From contig CAWEQO010000001.1 of assembly GCA_963811225.1 (NCBI GenBank), positions 1 through 64,000 of the forward strand: DNA of 64,000 nt, given 5' to 3'. The stretch comes from CAWEQO01 sp963811225. Lineage in GTDB: Bacteria; Chloroflexota; Anaerolineae; Anaerolineales; Anaerolineaceae. Position numbers and translations under genes: made by a program. The notes beneath the pieces are model-generated. The model was given only the letters and a program-made list of their open reading frames with translations, had not been told where the DNA came from and did no database searches. This document shows positions 12,659-21,002 of the stretch, in pieces; the stretch's first letter is position 1, and each line of letters begins with the position of its first letter.

Positions 12659-12742
12659 AAAGAAAGGGAGTGGAGAATAGAGAAAAGAGAGCAGTTGCCA
12701 CGATAACTGCTCTCTTTTCTCTATTCTCCACTCCCTTTCTTT
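12659..12742. repeat. Long inverted repeat overlapping the end of the haem membrane gene
   Basis: Arms 12659-12696 and 12705-12742 give a perfect 38-bp stem with an 8-base loop. The right arm contains the last codons and the TAG stop (12721-12723) of the gene on the minus strand. Arm words GGAGAATAGAGAAAAG match the family at 6725. Confidence 0.85.
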
Positions 12743-13518
12743 ATTCCACCTTTAACCTTCACAGGCTCCGGCCGGGCCGGCCTCTGCGCTGCCGGTCGAG
12801 CCGCACGAGCGGGCTTTTTCACGCCAGCCTTCACCCGCACAATCCGATTGATCGTCAAGAAAAGCACGCTGCCACCCGTAATCCAATACATCCAATTGGC
12901 CCAGGAAGCCCCAGAGTCGGTGCCCGAGAGGATCCCGTGCACCAGCACACCCAGGAACGAGGCAAAGCTGGCGAAGTGGATCCAGCGCCAGGTCTTCTGC
13001 CCGATGCGCTTGCGCACGTAGAAACTCAGCGCCACAATCGCCCACACGTAGAACATCACCTGCCCAATGCCCACCTCGATCGGCCGGTAGTCCACGCTGG
13101 AAAAGGGCATCAGCACCTGCGCCACCGTGTAATGAATGTACTGGTCCCCGGTCAGGATCAGGGCGTGGAACAGCGCCAGTCCCAGCCCCAGCAGGCTGGT
13201 GTACTCGTGGATCTCAAAAGCAGCCGGGGCCCCCGGCCACAGCCGCGCCATCTTGTTGGTGATCAGCAGGCCGAAGACCATCGAGGCCCACAGGATCAGA
13301 TACGCCACCACCGCACTGCCACGCGACAGGTACCAGAATACCTTGGGTGCCTCCCCCGCCACCGAGCTCGACAGCCCCGGCAGCCACAGCGGCAGGATCA
13401 GCCGGGCCGCCGTGATCGCAGCGATGATCACGAACAGCGCCATCAGGAACCGGGAAAAGGGCACCCCTTCCGGCAAGTTCTCCAGGTCTAAATCCTCGTT
13501 TGGTTTTCTCACGTTCAT
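12721..13518 (-). CDS. Ferric reductase-like (MsrQ-like) haem transmembrane protein
   Basis: A 265-residue protein with about six membrane helices. Two histidine pairs with the spacing of b-haem ligands are visible: HEYTSLLGLGLALFH (H-x13-H) and HFASFASFLGVLVH (H-x12-H). The C-terminal tail is Ala/Pro/Lys/Arg-rich, and its last residues (GIKKGSGE) are encoded inside the long hairpin. ATG at 13518 overlaps the ApbE stop (ATGA) and has GGAGG upstream. In this operon it would pass electrons across the membrane to an extracytoplasmic acceptor. Confidence 0.85.
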   Translation of the reverse strand: MNVRKPNEDLDLENLPEGVPFSRFLMALFVIIAAITAARLILPLWLPGLSSSVAGEAPKVFWYLSRGSAVVAYLILWASMVFGLLITNKMARLWPGAPAAFEIHEYTSLLGLGLALFHALILTGDQYIHYTVAQVLMPFSSVDYRPIEVGIGQVMFYVWAIVALSFYVRKRIGQKTWRWIHFASFASFLGVLVHGILSGTDSGASWANWMYWITGGSVLFLTINRIVRVKAGVKKPARAARPAAQRPARPEPVKVKGGIKKGSGE

Positions 13519-14441
13519 TCGTCCCTCCACCGGTATTGGTCGAAACCGTTCGTCTCCACCGTCTCACCGTTATCCAGCGCCAGCAGCGCTTGCATACCCG
13601 CTTGTTCCTCGATCCAGCGTAGGCCTTCACGGCTGCCCAAGATCAGCGCCATCTTTGCCGCCATCTCCGACTGTAGGGCGTCTTGCGCCAGCACGGTCGC
13701 GCTGATCACGTCCGTCTCGGCCGGCAAGCCGGTGCGTGGGTTGATAATGTGATGCTGCCATAACCCGTCCTTGCGCCAACGGTGGTAATCCCGCCCGGAT
13801 GTAGCCGCCCCACAGTGGCTCAGGGCCAGCAGAGCCATGCTGCCCTCCGGATCGAACGGACTGCTCACCCCAACCGGCCAGGGATGCCCGTCCGCCAGCG
13901 GCGCGCCGATCGCCAGGTCGCCGCCGGCATCCACCAGCGCCGGGCCGTAAACGCTCAGCCGCCGCATGGCTTGCTGCGCCGCCCAACCCTTACCGATCCC
14001 ACCCAGGTCGAGCCGCACACCAAACGGCAGCATGACCGTGCGTTTGAGCGGGTCGAAGACCACCTTGTCGAACGAACCGGGATTCGGCCGCGGGCGAGCG
14101 TCCTCTGGGTTCGCGCTATCCAGCACCCGCTCAAAGCTGCGGTCGTACCCGGCCTGCTCCAGCGCAGTCAACACCGCCGGAGTCACCAATCCGCCGCTGC
14201 GGCGGTGCGCCTGGCGGGCCGCCTGCAGCGCATCCCATAGGATCTCGCTGACCGGCACCGGCAAGCCGGGACTGTCGTTGAGCACGCTCAGCTCGCTGTC
14301 CGGGCGGAAGCGGCTCAATGCTTGCTCCCACTCTTCGAACCATGCCGGCGCTTGCTCCAGCATCTCTTCGCCCACCAGGGTGTAGGTCTCCAGCAGCGCC
14401 GACATGTGGCTGCCCATGGCGTAAAATCCAATCTTCTTCAT
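13515..14441 (-). CDS. apbE: FAD:protein FMN transferase
   Basis: A 308-residue ApbE-family protein that covalently attaches FMN to Ser/Thr of partner proteins. Motifs: MGSHMSALLE near the start, LDLGGIGKGWA mid-protein, DAGGDLA, ATSGRDYHRW and HIINPRTG (flavin and Mg binding). It lacks an obvious lipoprotein signal. Five bases follow the upstream gene, and the downstream haem protein overlaps its stop. Its FMN-acceptor substrate with the usual S/T-G-A-S/T motif is not seen in the window. Confidence 0.9.
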   Translation of the reverse strand: MKKIGFYAMGSHMSALLETYTLVGEEMLEQAPAWFEEWEQALSRFRPDSELSVLNDSPGLPVPVSEILWDALQAARQAHRRSGGLVTPAVLTALEQAGYDRSFERVLDSANPEDARPRPNPGSFDKVVFDPLKRTVMLPFGVRLDLGGIGKGWAAQQAMRRLSVYGPALVDAGGDLAIGAPLADGHPWPVGVSSPFDPEGSMALLALSHCGAATSGRDYHRWRKDGLWQHHIINPRTGLPAETDVISATVLAQDALQSEMAAKMALILGSREGLRWIEEQAGMQALLALDNGETVETNGFDQYRWRDE

Positions 14442-14446
14442 GATCG

Positions 14447-14899
14447 TTACGAGGAGTGCGTGGCCGCAGCGCCCTTGCGACCGCCACCGCCCCCACCGCC
14501 GCCGCCACCAGTGGACGCCACTGCGCCGCCCATCTCCACGACCACCGGCTTGCGCTGCTGCACCACCATCGGGGTCGGAGCAGCCACCTGGCGCAGCGGC
14601 AGCGCTTCCGTCACCGCGACCTGGGCTGGCACGTTCTCATCGACGACGCTGCTCTGCACGACCAGCTGGGGTGCGCTCTCCACCGCCACCAAGGTCGGCA
14701 ACGGCGGCAGGCCCAAATCGAACCCGGGCGGTGGGTCAGACGGAGCCGCTGCCTGCGTCTGCCCGGAGGTGCTTTCGTCTTGCAGAGCCTTGACCGAGAA
14801 CAGGTTCCAGAAGCCCAGCACCCCGGCAACCGACAGGGCCGCCAGCAGAATCTTGACTCCGGTGAATTTCGAGACTTTGCGTTTCTTTGGGGTCGTCAT
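14447..14899 (-). CDS. Small single-pass membrane protein with poly-Gly tail
   Basis: A 150-residue protein not assigned to a family. A basic start (MTTPKKRKVSKF) and one hydrophobic helix (about residues 13-32) give a signal anchor. A Pro/Val-rich linker follows, and the C terminus has ten consecutive Gly followed by RKGAAATHSS. It sits 2 bases after the PepSY gene and 5 before apbE, so it is co-translated with them. A structural or anchoring role in the redox complex is only a guess. Confidence 0.65.
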   Translation of the reverse strand: MTTPKKRKVSKFTGVKILLAALSVAGVLGFWNLFSVKALQDESTSGQTQAAAPSDPPPGFDLGLPPLPTLVAVESAPQLVVQSSVVDENVPAQVAVTEALPLRQVAAPTPMVVQQRKPVVVEMGGAVASTGGGGGGGGGGRKGAAATHSS

Positions 14900-14901
14900 G
14901 G

Positions 14902-15678
14902 CTAATCGTCCTCGTGGCCTTCGTGATCGTCTTCGTGGTGTCCACCGCCGCCGCCTCCGCCGTTATCGCTGCCACTGTAGCTGGCCTGGGCGGTGTTGTT
15001 GGCGTTCGGGTTGTACATCTGCACGATCGTGATCTGGCCGGTTGTGTCCATGTAGACGAAGTGTCCGGCGTTAAAGATCACCCGCCACAGCTGCTGCCCG
15101 TTGATCGTCACCATGTCGACTAGATAGATATCCGTCAGGCCCATATAATCCTGGGCGATCTTGACTGCCTCTTCTTGGGTGATCTCGTGCGGCTGCTGCG
15201 GAGCAGTGCCATTCATCAGCACCTCCCCGCTGTCGGCGTCCACGTACACGTTGCCCTTATCGAAGCCCACCTCGTAGGCCACTTTGCCTTCGAAGTCGAC
15301 CAGCTCGGGCGCTTTGACCAGGGAAGCATCCTGCGCCACCGCCAAAGCAGCCTGCTGAGCGGCTTCGACCGGGATATACTGCGGCCCGACCGGCTGCGCC
15401 TGTTGTTCCGGGGCCGCCTGCACTTGCTGCACCTGTTGGCTCATGGTCTCGATCTGCTGGTTGGCTTCCTCCAGGCGCTGGTTGGCCTCGCTCAGCAGCT
15501 GGTTGTAGGCCGCCTCACGCTCGGCCAGCGCCTGCTGCACCTGCTGGTCGACCACGGCCTGCTGGTCGGCGGCGTTCGACTTGCCCAGCACAATCTGCGG
15601 GTTCATCACCCCGGCAATAACCACCAATATGAACACGGTAATACCCAGCGAGAGCAGTAGAGTGGTATTCTGCTTCAT
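14902..15678 (-). CDS. Membrane-anchored PepSY-like protein with coiled coil and His/Asp tail
   Basis: A 258-residue protein. Residues about 7-25 form a signal anchor. Residues 38-95 are Gln/Glu/Ala-rich and predicted coiled coil. Two PepSY-like units follow: KVAYEVGFDKGNVYVDADSG and ITQEEAVKIAQDYMG with WRVIFNAGHFVYMDTTGQI. The tail is poly-Gly followed by HHEDDHEGHEDD, a likely metal-binding cluster. First gene of the operon with the Gly-rich protein, apbE and the haem protein; AAGGAGCG lies upstream of the ATG. PepSY domains often accompany ferric-reductase-like membrane proteins. Confidence 0.75.
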   Translation of the reverse strand: MKQNTTLLLSLGITVFILVVIAGVMNPQIVLGKSNAADQQAVVDQQVQQALAEREAAYNQLLSEANQRLEEANQQIETMSQQVQQVQAAPEQQAQPVGPQYIPVEAAQQAALAVAQDASLVKAPELVDFEGKVAYEVGFDKGNVYVDADSGEVLMNGTAPQQPHEITQEEAVKIAQDYMGLTDIYLVDMVTINGQQLWRVIFNAGHFVYMDTTGQITIVQMYNPNANNTAQASYSGSDNGGGGGGGHHEDDHEGHEDD

Positions 15679-15795
15679 CCGTCACGCTCCTTCCCCATGC
15701 GTCGTAGTTGTAATCTGCGTAATCCGGTCTGAATTACGTTCTACTCTACATGTCGAAAACTGGGAGGAAAAGTTACGGCCTGCGCCGGAATTAAA

Positions 15796-15830
15796 GTCAG
15801 ATGCCGGCGACACAATCGCCGGCATCTGAC
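15796..15830. terminator. Hairpin downstream of the aldo/keto reductase
   Basis: A perfect 15-bp stem (GTCAGATGCCGGCGA at 15796-15810 with 15816-15830) and a CACAA loop, 22 bases past the stop of the minus-strand aldo/keto reductase gene. Confidence 0.75.
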
Positions 15831-15852
15831 TGAGAAAGCTGTGGCTTATCGA

Positions 15853-16824
15853 CTACTGCGACCACTCGGTCGGTTCACGCTCCCAGCGGTGCTTACGCAG
15901 CTCCGCGTACAGGTCCTGCTGCAGCGGGCCCTCATCCGAGGTGGCAATGTTGCTCTCCACGTGGCGCAGCTTGCGCATGCCGGGGATGATCGTGCTGACA
16001 GTCGGATTGTTGAGGATGAAGCGCAGCGCCATCTCGGGCATGCTCATGCCTTCCGGGACGAGCGGTTTGAGCGCATTGGCATGCTCGACGCTGGATTTGA
16101 GGTTCTCGGGCACAAAGTAGGTATTGCGCCAGTCGCCTTCGGGCCAGTGGCTGTCGAGAGTCAAGTTGCCCGTCAGGGTGCCTTCATCGAACGGCACCCG
16201 CGCGATCACGCCCACATCGTTCTGCCGGCAGGCCGGGAACAACTCATCCTCAGGGTTCTGATCGAAGATGTTGTAGATCACCTGCACTGCATCGATCTTG
16301 CCGCTCTGCACCGCCTTGACCCCGTTCCACGGCTCCCAGCGATTGAGGCTGATGCCGATCGCCTGGATCAGGCCCTGATTGCGCAGGTCGTCCAGCTTCT
16401 GGTACCAGCGGTCGTCCTCCAACCAGCTGTCTTCCCAGGTATGGAACTGGATCAGGTCGATGCTGGAGGTGCCCAGGTTCTTGAGGCTGCGCCGGACCAT
16501 CTCTTCGATATACTCGGGCGGGTAGTTATCCTCCAACTCGAAGCCGCGCCGGCTGGGCCACTTGCAACTCTTAGGCGGGATCTTGGTGGCTAAATAAAGG
16601 GTCTTGTCGGGGTTGTTACGCAGCAACTGCCCCAACAGTTCCTCACTGTGACCCTCGCCGTAGGCATAAGCCGTGTCGAAGAAGTTGCAGCCCAGATCGA
16701 CAGCGTGCTGCAGCAATTCCAGCGATTGCTCGTCATCCGAGCCGGTCCAACCCCCCATCCCCCACATTCCATAGCCGATCTCCGAGACCATCCAGTCCGT
16801 GCGGCCAAAACGACGATAATTCAT
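15853..16824 (-). CDS. Aldo/keto reductase
   Basis: A 323-residue (alpha/beta)8 NADPH-dependent oxidoreductase. The catalytic set is visible: Asp and Tyr in FFDTAYAYGEGHSEE, Lys in ATKIPP and His in IDLIQFHTWED. The cofactor-binding end reads TVSTIIPGMRKLRHVESN. Start ATG at 16824 (MNYRRFGRTDWMVSEIG) is preceded by TAGGAGGACAAGC; the frame extends 14 codons further but without a ribosome site. It stands alone between hairpins. Substrate unknown. Confidence 0.92.
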   Translation of the reverse strand: MNYRRFGRTDWMVSEIGYGMWGMGGWTGSDDEQSLELLQHAVDLGCNFFDTAYAYGEGHSEELLGQLLRNNPDKTLYLATKIPPKSCKWPSRRGFELEDNYPPEYIEEMVRRSLKNLGTSSIDLIQFHTWEDSWLEDDRWYQKLDDLRNQGLIQAIGISLNRWEPWNGVKAVQSGKIDAVQVIYNIFDQNPEDELFPACRQNDVGVIARVPFDEGTLTGNLTLDSHWPEGDWRNTYFVPENLKSSVEHANALKPLVPEGMSMPEMALRFILNNPTVSTIIPGMRKLRHVESNIATSDEGPLQQDLYAELRKHRWEREPTEWSQ

Positions 16825-16916
16825 GCTTGTCCTCCTAGAATTAGATCTGAACCGCACAGACGCCAAGACAGTTTTGTGAAGAGCATTTGCGCTTTGCGTC
16901 TTTGCGATTATCTTCT

Positions 16917-17171
16917 TTAAAAATGCACCGCCGGCAGCAAATGCGGGAGGGCCGTCTTGCTGGCATGGATCACGGGTGAAATGCCGCCGGTCAAGACCTC
17001 CAGCAAAATCAGTAAGGTCGGCAGCAGGAAGGTCACCAGCAGGATCAAGGCTTCACGCCGCCGCGCCGGGCGCTCCTCCGGTTCAGGTTCTTCCAGCCAG
17101 AAGGCTTCATATGGATAATCGTCGAGGGGAAATCCCTCATCCGTTTGCACGTCTTCAACCGTCTCGTTCAT
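16917..17171 (-). CDS. Small acidic single-pass membrane protein
   Basis: 84 residues. The N-terminal half is strongly acidic (DDYPYEAFWLEEPEPEE), then RPARRRE and one hydrophobic helix ILLVTFLLPTLLILLEVL (about 43-60). A short hydrophobic tail follows. No family recognised. GAGGTATGAG precedes the ATG. It is 92 bases from the aldo/keto reductase and may be co-transcribed with it. Confidence 0.55.
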   Translation of the reverse strand: MNETVEDVQTDEGFPLDDYPYEAFWLEEPEPEERPARRREALILLVTFLLPTLLILLEVLTGGISPVIHASKTALPHLLPAVHF

Positions 17172-17502
17172 CTCTCATACCTCTATTATCTGTCCCCACA
17201 CTCGGTTTGTCTCTCTGGTCGACCCCTGTTCTGATTTTATTCTAGCATATCGGTAAGCAGATTGCGAATCAACGCATGACAATTCCGATCCCGCCGTACC
17301 CTTAAAGTTTCTTTCCGGTATCTATAAAAGGCGAATTCGCTTCTCCCACCCTTACCTTACCAATCCCCATTTCTATCCAAAATCCCCGCTGCAAAGTCAT
17401 CCTCCCACTGCCAGAATAACACTTCGCCCGGCTTTTAACCCAAGTCACGCCCCCTTGAAGTTGGAGGAGCTCAACTGAGCTTCTCCCTAAATCCTACTTT
17501 TT
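17172..17502. other. Intergenic region before the glycan operon promoter
   Basis: No gene seen. A/T-rich patches near 17230-17260 probably hold the promoter of the minus-strand small membrane gene. Towards 17483-17498 a degenerate copy of the TAGGGA palindrome (right half ATCCTACT) leads into the promoter array. Confidence 0.4.
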
Positions 17503-17590
17503 TAGGGATATTCCTACTCTTCTTTAGGGTTATCCCTACCGCTTTAGGGGAAATATCCGAATTGTAGAAGAAGTGAAGGGAGAGTATAAA
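17503..17590 (+). promoter_or_regulatory. TAGGGA-box promoter array upstream of the heptose/glycan operon
   Basis: Boxes TAGGGATATTCCTACT (17503-17518), TAGGGTTATCCCTACC (17525-17540) and TAGGGGAAATATCC (17545-17558) are phased by 22 and 20 bases, about two helical turns. They lead into TTGTAG (17562-17567), a 17-base spacer and TATAAA (17585-17590). The first gene starts 265 bases downstream, so the transcript has a long leader. This is the richest copy of the shared promoter. Confidence 0.7.
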
Positions 17591-17854
17591 GAGATTGGTT
17601 CGGTGCGCTGGTTCTTCTTCTCAGGGGGATGTGGCTTCTTAATTGAAGAATCTGCGCAATTTGTTTCATTATTCTGAAGGGCACGCAAGGGAACACGCAA
17701 ACGCGAAATCATCACAACGGTCTCCCAGTGGATGATCGAACCCAACGGACCTGGAAGCGGCTGTTCCTCCTCCAACTTTTCCAACCCTTTGGAACCCAGC
17801 CCAAGCTGTTAACATCGGAATGCGAAGAAGCCTACACGAAAGGGAAATTGTATC

Positions 17855-18877
17855 GTGGAATTTACACATTCATTAGACCCGGCACAGACCCGGCGTATCG
17901 CCATCCTGCGCGCTCTGAAGCTCGGTGACCTGCTGTGCACGGTCCCAGCCCTGCGAGCTCTGCGCAGCGCATACCCCAAGGCCAAGATTACACTCATCGG
18001 GCTTCCCTGGGCTGCCGAGTTCGTGCAGCGCTTCAGCCACTACCTGGACGATTTCATCGAGTTTCCCGGGCACCCGGCATTCCCCGAGCGCGAGCCGCGC
18101 ATTCAAGATGTGGCCCCCTTCTTTGCCAAGACTTACCGGCGCAAGTTCGACCTAGCCCTCCAGATGCAGGGTTCCGGCAGCATCTCCAATGCCCTGACCG
18201 TGCTGTTTGGCGCCAAACAAACCGCCGGTTTCTACATCCCCGGCGAGTACTGCCCGGACGAATCTCACTACCTGATCTACCCGGAGCACAAGCCGGAGAT
18301 TTGGCGGCACCTCAGCCTCATGTCCATGCTGGGCATCCCACTGCAAGGCGACCACCTCGAATTTCCGGTTACGCAGGCCGACCGGGAAGAGTTCGAGCGG
18401 TTGGCCGTAGCCAGGGGAATTCTGATGGGACAGTACGCCATCCTCCATCCGGGCGCCAGTTCGCCCGACAAATGCTGGCCGCCGGAGAAGTTCTCTGCGC
18501 TGGGTGACGAGCTGGCCGAGAAAGGCCTGCAGGTTGTCATCACCGCTACGGCAGCCGAGGAAGAATTGGCAGCCACCGTAAGCGCCAAGATGCGCTCCCC
18601 TGCCGTCAACCTGGCAGGTGCGACCAGCCTGGGCGCTCTGGCTGCCGCTGTGCAGAACGCCCGCCTTCTGGTTTGCAACGACACCGGCGTCTCCCACATT
18701 GCGGCCGCTCTGAACGTTCCCAGCGTGGTGCTGTTCATCGCTTCAGAACATCAGCGCTGGGCGCCGCTCAACCGCGATCTGCACCGCACGATCACGCACG
18801 CCGCCTATGCGACGCCGGAAGACGTGCTGCCCGAGGTGCAATCCCTGCTGCAGAAAGGACCGGTCTATGCTGTTTGA
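17855..18877 (+). CDS. Glycosyltransferase family 9 (heptosyltransferase-like)
   Basis: A 340-residue GT9 protein. Start is GTG at 17855 with AAAGGG upstream. The N-terminal RIAILRALKLGDLLCTVPAL is the GT9 signature (LGDxxxxxP). The C-terminal half holds LHPGASSPDKCWPPEKF and LLVCNDTGVSHIAAAL, the nucleotide-sugar site. First gene of a run to 29770 with tiny gaps or overlaps. Together with the GmhA domain, GmhB and HldE downstream it likely transfers heptose to a surface glycan; the acceptor is unknown. Confidence 0.9.
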   Translation: MEFTHSLDPAQTRRIAILRALKLGDLLCTVPALRALRSAYPKAKITLIGLPWAAEFVQRFSHYLDDFIEFPGHPAFPEREPRIQDVAPFFAKTYRRKFDLALQMQGSGSISNALTVLFGAKQTAGFYIPGEYCPDESHYLIYPEHKPEIWRHLSLMSMLGIPLQGDHLEFPVTQADREEFERLAVARGILMGQYAILHPGASSPDKCWPPEKFSALGDELAEKGLQVVITATAAEEELAATVSAKMRSPAVNLAGATSLGALAAAVQNARLLVCNDTGVSHIAAALNVPSVVLFIASEHQRWAPLNRDLHRTITHAAYATPEDVLPEVQSLLQKGPVYAV

Positions 18878-19964
18878 GTTTACTCAACCCCAACGGATTT
18901 TGGTGATCCGTCTCGATAACATCGGCGACGTGATCATGACCGGACCGTTCCTGCGAGCCCTCCACCAGGCCTACCCCGAAGCTACCATCACCTTGCTGGC
19001 ATCGCCGGGCGGCAGCCAGGCCGCCGCACTCCTGCCGTGGGTTGACGACGTTATCGTCTGGCGGGCGCTGTGGCAAGAGATCAAGGACGATCACACCCTG
19101 AACCCGTTCCGCGAGCTGCGGCTGGTCGATCTGCTCAAAGAACGCAGCTTCGATGCCGCCTTCATCCTGACCAGTTTCTCCCAATCGCCCTACCCGCCGG
19201 CCTACGCCTGCTACCTTGCCGGTATCCCCTACCGCGTCGCCCAGTCCAAGGAGTTCGGTGGAGCCGCGCTCTCGCACTGGGTGCGACCGCTGCCCGACCG
19301 CACGCACCAGGTCGACCGCAACCTGCACCTGCTGGAAGCGTTCGACATTCCCACCCAGGGCAGTCATCTGGATCTGCAGGTGCCGTCCAAAGACCGTCAG
19401 GACGTGAACAATCTGCTCCTGGAACAAAAGCTGGAAGCGGGTGAGCCGTACATCGTCCTTGCGCCGGGGGCCAGCAGCGCCACCCGCCGCTACGACATGC
19501 GCCGCTATGCCGTGGTGGCTGAGGCGCTGGTCGAAGAGACCGGCCTGCCGCTGCTGCTGGTTGGCACGCAGAAAGAATCCGAGCGCTTCAAGCCGCTGCT
19601 GGAGTTGTCGCACCGCAAGCCCAAGGTGGTCTCGCTGGTCGGCAAAACCAGCGTGCCCGGGCTGGCCGCGGTGATCGAGGGGGCCGAGCTGTTGGTCACC
19701 AACAATTCAGCCTCTATGCACATCGCCGACGCCTTCAACCGCCCCGAGGTGGTCCTGTTCGCTGGGACGGAGGTCCTGGAACAGTGGGAGCCGCGTAATG
19801 CTCCGGCTCGCTTACTGAACCGCAGCACGCACTGTTCCCCCTGCTACCGCTTCGAGTGCCCCTATCACCTCGAATGCCTGGACATCCCGGCTAAAGAGGT
19901 GGTTTATTCGGCCTTGCAGCTGATGCAAGAGCCCGAACCCTTACCGGTTGCGCCATTAAAGTGA
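18867..19964 (+). CDS. Glycosyltransferase family 9 (heptosyltransferase-like)
   Basis: A 365-residue GT9 protein. ATG at 18867 (MLFEFTQPQRILVIRLDNIG) overlaps the previous gene by 11 bases, with GAAAGGACC before it. The signature IRLDNIGDVIMTGPFLRAL is near the start; APGASSATRRYDMRRY and LLVTNNSASMHIADAF follow. Near the C terminus CSPCYRFECPYHLEC is a four-Cys cluster, also present in the third GT9 (25749) and common in this family. Second glycosyltransferase of the glycan operon. Confidence 0.9.
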   Translation: MLFEFTQPQRILVIRLDNIGDVIMTGPFLRALHQAYPEATITLLASPGGSQAAALLPWVDDVIVWRALWQEIKDDHTLNPFRELRLVDLLKERSFDAAFILTSFSQSPYPPAYACYLAGIPYRVAQSKEFGGAALSHWVRPLPDRTHQVDRNLHLLEAFDIPTQGSHLDLQVPSKDRQDVNNLLLEQKLEAGEPYIVLAPGASSATRRYDMRRYAVVAEALVEETGLPLLLVGTQKESERFKPLLELSHRKPKVVSLVGKTSVPGLAAVIEGAELLVTNNSASMHIADAFNRPEVVLFAGTEVLEQWEPRNAPARLLNRSTHCSPCYRFECPYHLECLDIPAKEVVYSALQLMQEPEPLPVAPLK

Positions 19965-19974
19965 AAGGGAGCAA

Positions 19975-20982
19975 ATGATTCAACAAGAAACTCACCCATT
20001 ATTAGAAAGCCCTCGCCGCCGAGTGCTCACCTGGCACATCCACGGCAGTTACCTGTATTACCTGATCCAATCGCCGCACGAGTTCTATCTGCCGGTCAAG
20101 CCTGGCCGCACCAACGGTTACGGCGGCGCCGGTGGGGACGATCCGTGGGGGCCAAACGTGCACGAGGTCCCGGCTGATCAGGTTAAAGACCTGGAGCTGG
20201 ACGCCATCGTTTTCCAGTCACGCCAGAATTACGAGGTCGACCAGTACGAGATCCTCACCGAGGAGCAGCGTGATCTACCGCGCATCTACCTGGAGCACGA
20301 TCCGCCGCGCGAGCATCCTACCGACACCCAACACTGGGTTGACGATCCGGACGTCTTGCTGGTGCACTGCACGCCCTTCAATGACCTGATGTGGGACAGC
20401 AACCGCACCCCCACCAGGGTCATCGATCATGGCGTGGTGGTCCCGGATGATGTGGTCTACACCGGCGAGCTGAACAAGGGTGTAGTTGTCATCAACAACA
20501 TCAAAAAGCGCGGCCGCAGGCTGGGGTATGACATTTTCGAGCGCGTACGGCAAGAGATCCCGCTGGATATTTATGGGATAAACTCTGAAGAAGTAGGCGG
20601 ATTTGGATCGATCGGGCTCGACGAACTGCCATACCGCGTCAGCCGCTACCGTTTCTTCTTCAATCCGATCCGCTACACCAGCCTGGGCCTTGCCATCCTG
20701 GAGGCCATGTCGTACGGCATGCCGATCGTCGGGCTGGCCACCACCGAGCTGTCGACCGTGGTCGAGAACGGCGTGTCGGGCTACATCGACACACGCGTTG
20801 ACCGGCTGGTTGAGGTGATGAAGTACCTGCTCGCCTATCCCAGCGAGGCCCGCAAGCTGAGTGAGGGAGCCCGCAAGTATGCCCAAGACCGCTTCAACAT
20901 CCGGCACTTCGCCCAAGATTGGACCGACGCGATCGAATGGGTCATCGCTCGCCGGCCTGAGCGGGAAATGGTCCAAAGGTAG
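19975..20982 (+). CDS. Glycosyltransferase family 1/4 protein
   Basis: A 335-residue GT-B-type protein. The C-terminal half carries the donor-site stretch GLAILEAMSYGMPIVGL and STVVENGVSGYIDT, characteristic of GT4-like retaining transferases. The N-terminal half (LTWHIHGSYLYYLIQ) is less typical. GAAAGGGAGC lies before the ATG, 10 bases after the preceding stop. Donor and acceptor are unknown; the context suggests addition of a sugar next to heptose. Confidence 0.85.
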   Translation: MIQQETHPLLESPRRRVLTWHIHGSYLYYLIQSPHEFYLPVKPGRTNGYGGAGGDDPWGPNVHEVPADQVKDLELDAIVFQSRQNYEVDQYEILTEEQRDLPRIYLEHDPPREHPTDTQHWVDDPDVLLVHCTPFNDLMWDSNRTPTRVIDHGVVVPDDVVYTGELNKGVVVINNIKKRGRRLGYDIFERVRQEIPLDIYGINSEEVGGFGSIGLDELPYRVSRYRFFFNPIRYTSLGLAILEAMSYGMPIVGLATTELSTVVENGVSGYIDTRVDRLVEVMKYLLAYPSEARKLSEGARKYAQDRFNIRHFAQDWTDAIEWVIARRPEREMVQR

Positions 20983-21002
20983 GCGGAGGGAGTGGATATC
21001 GC

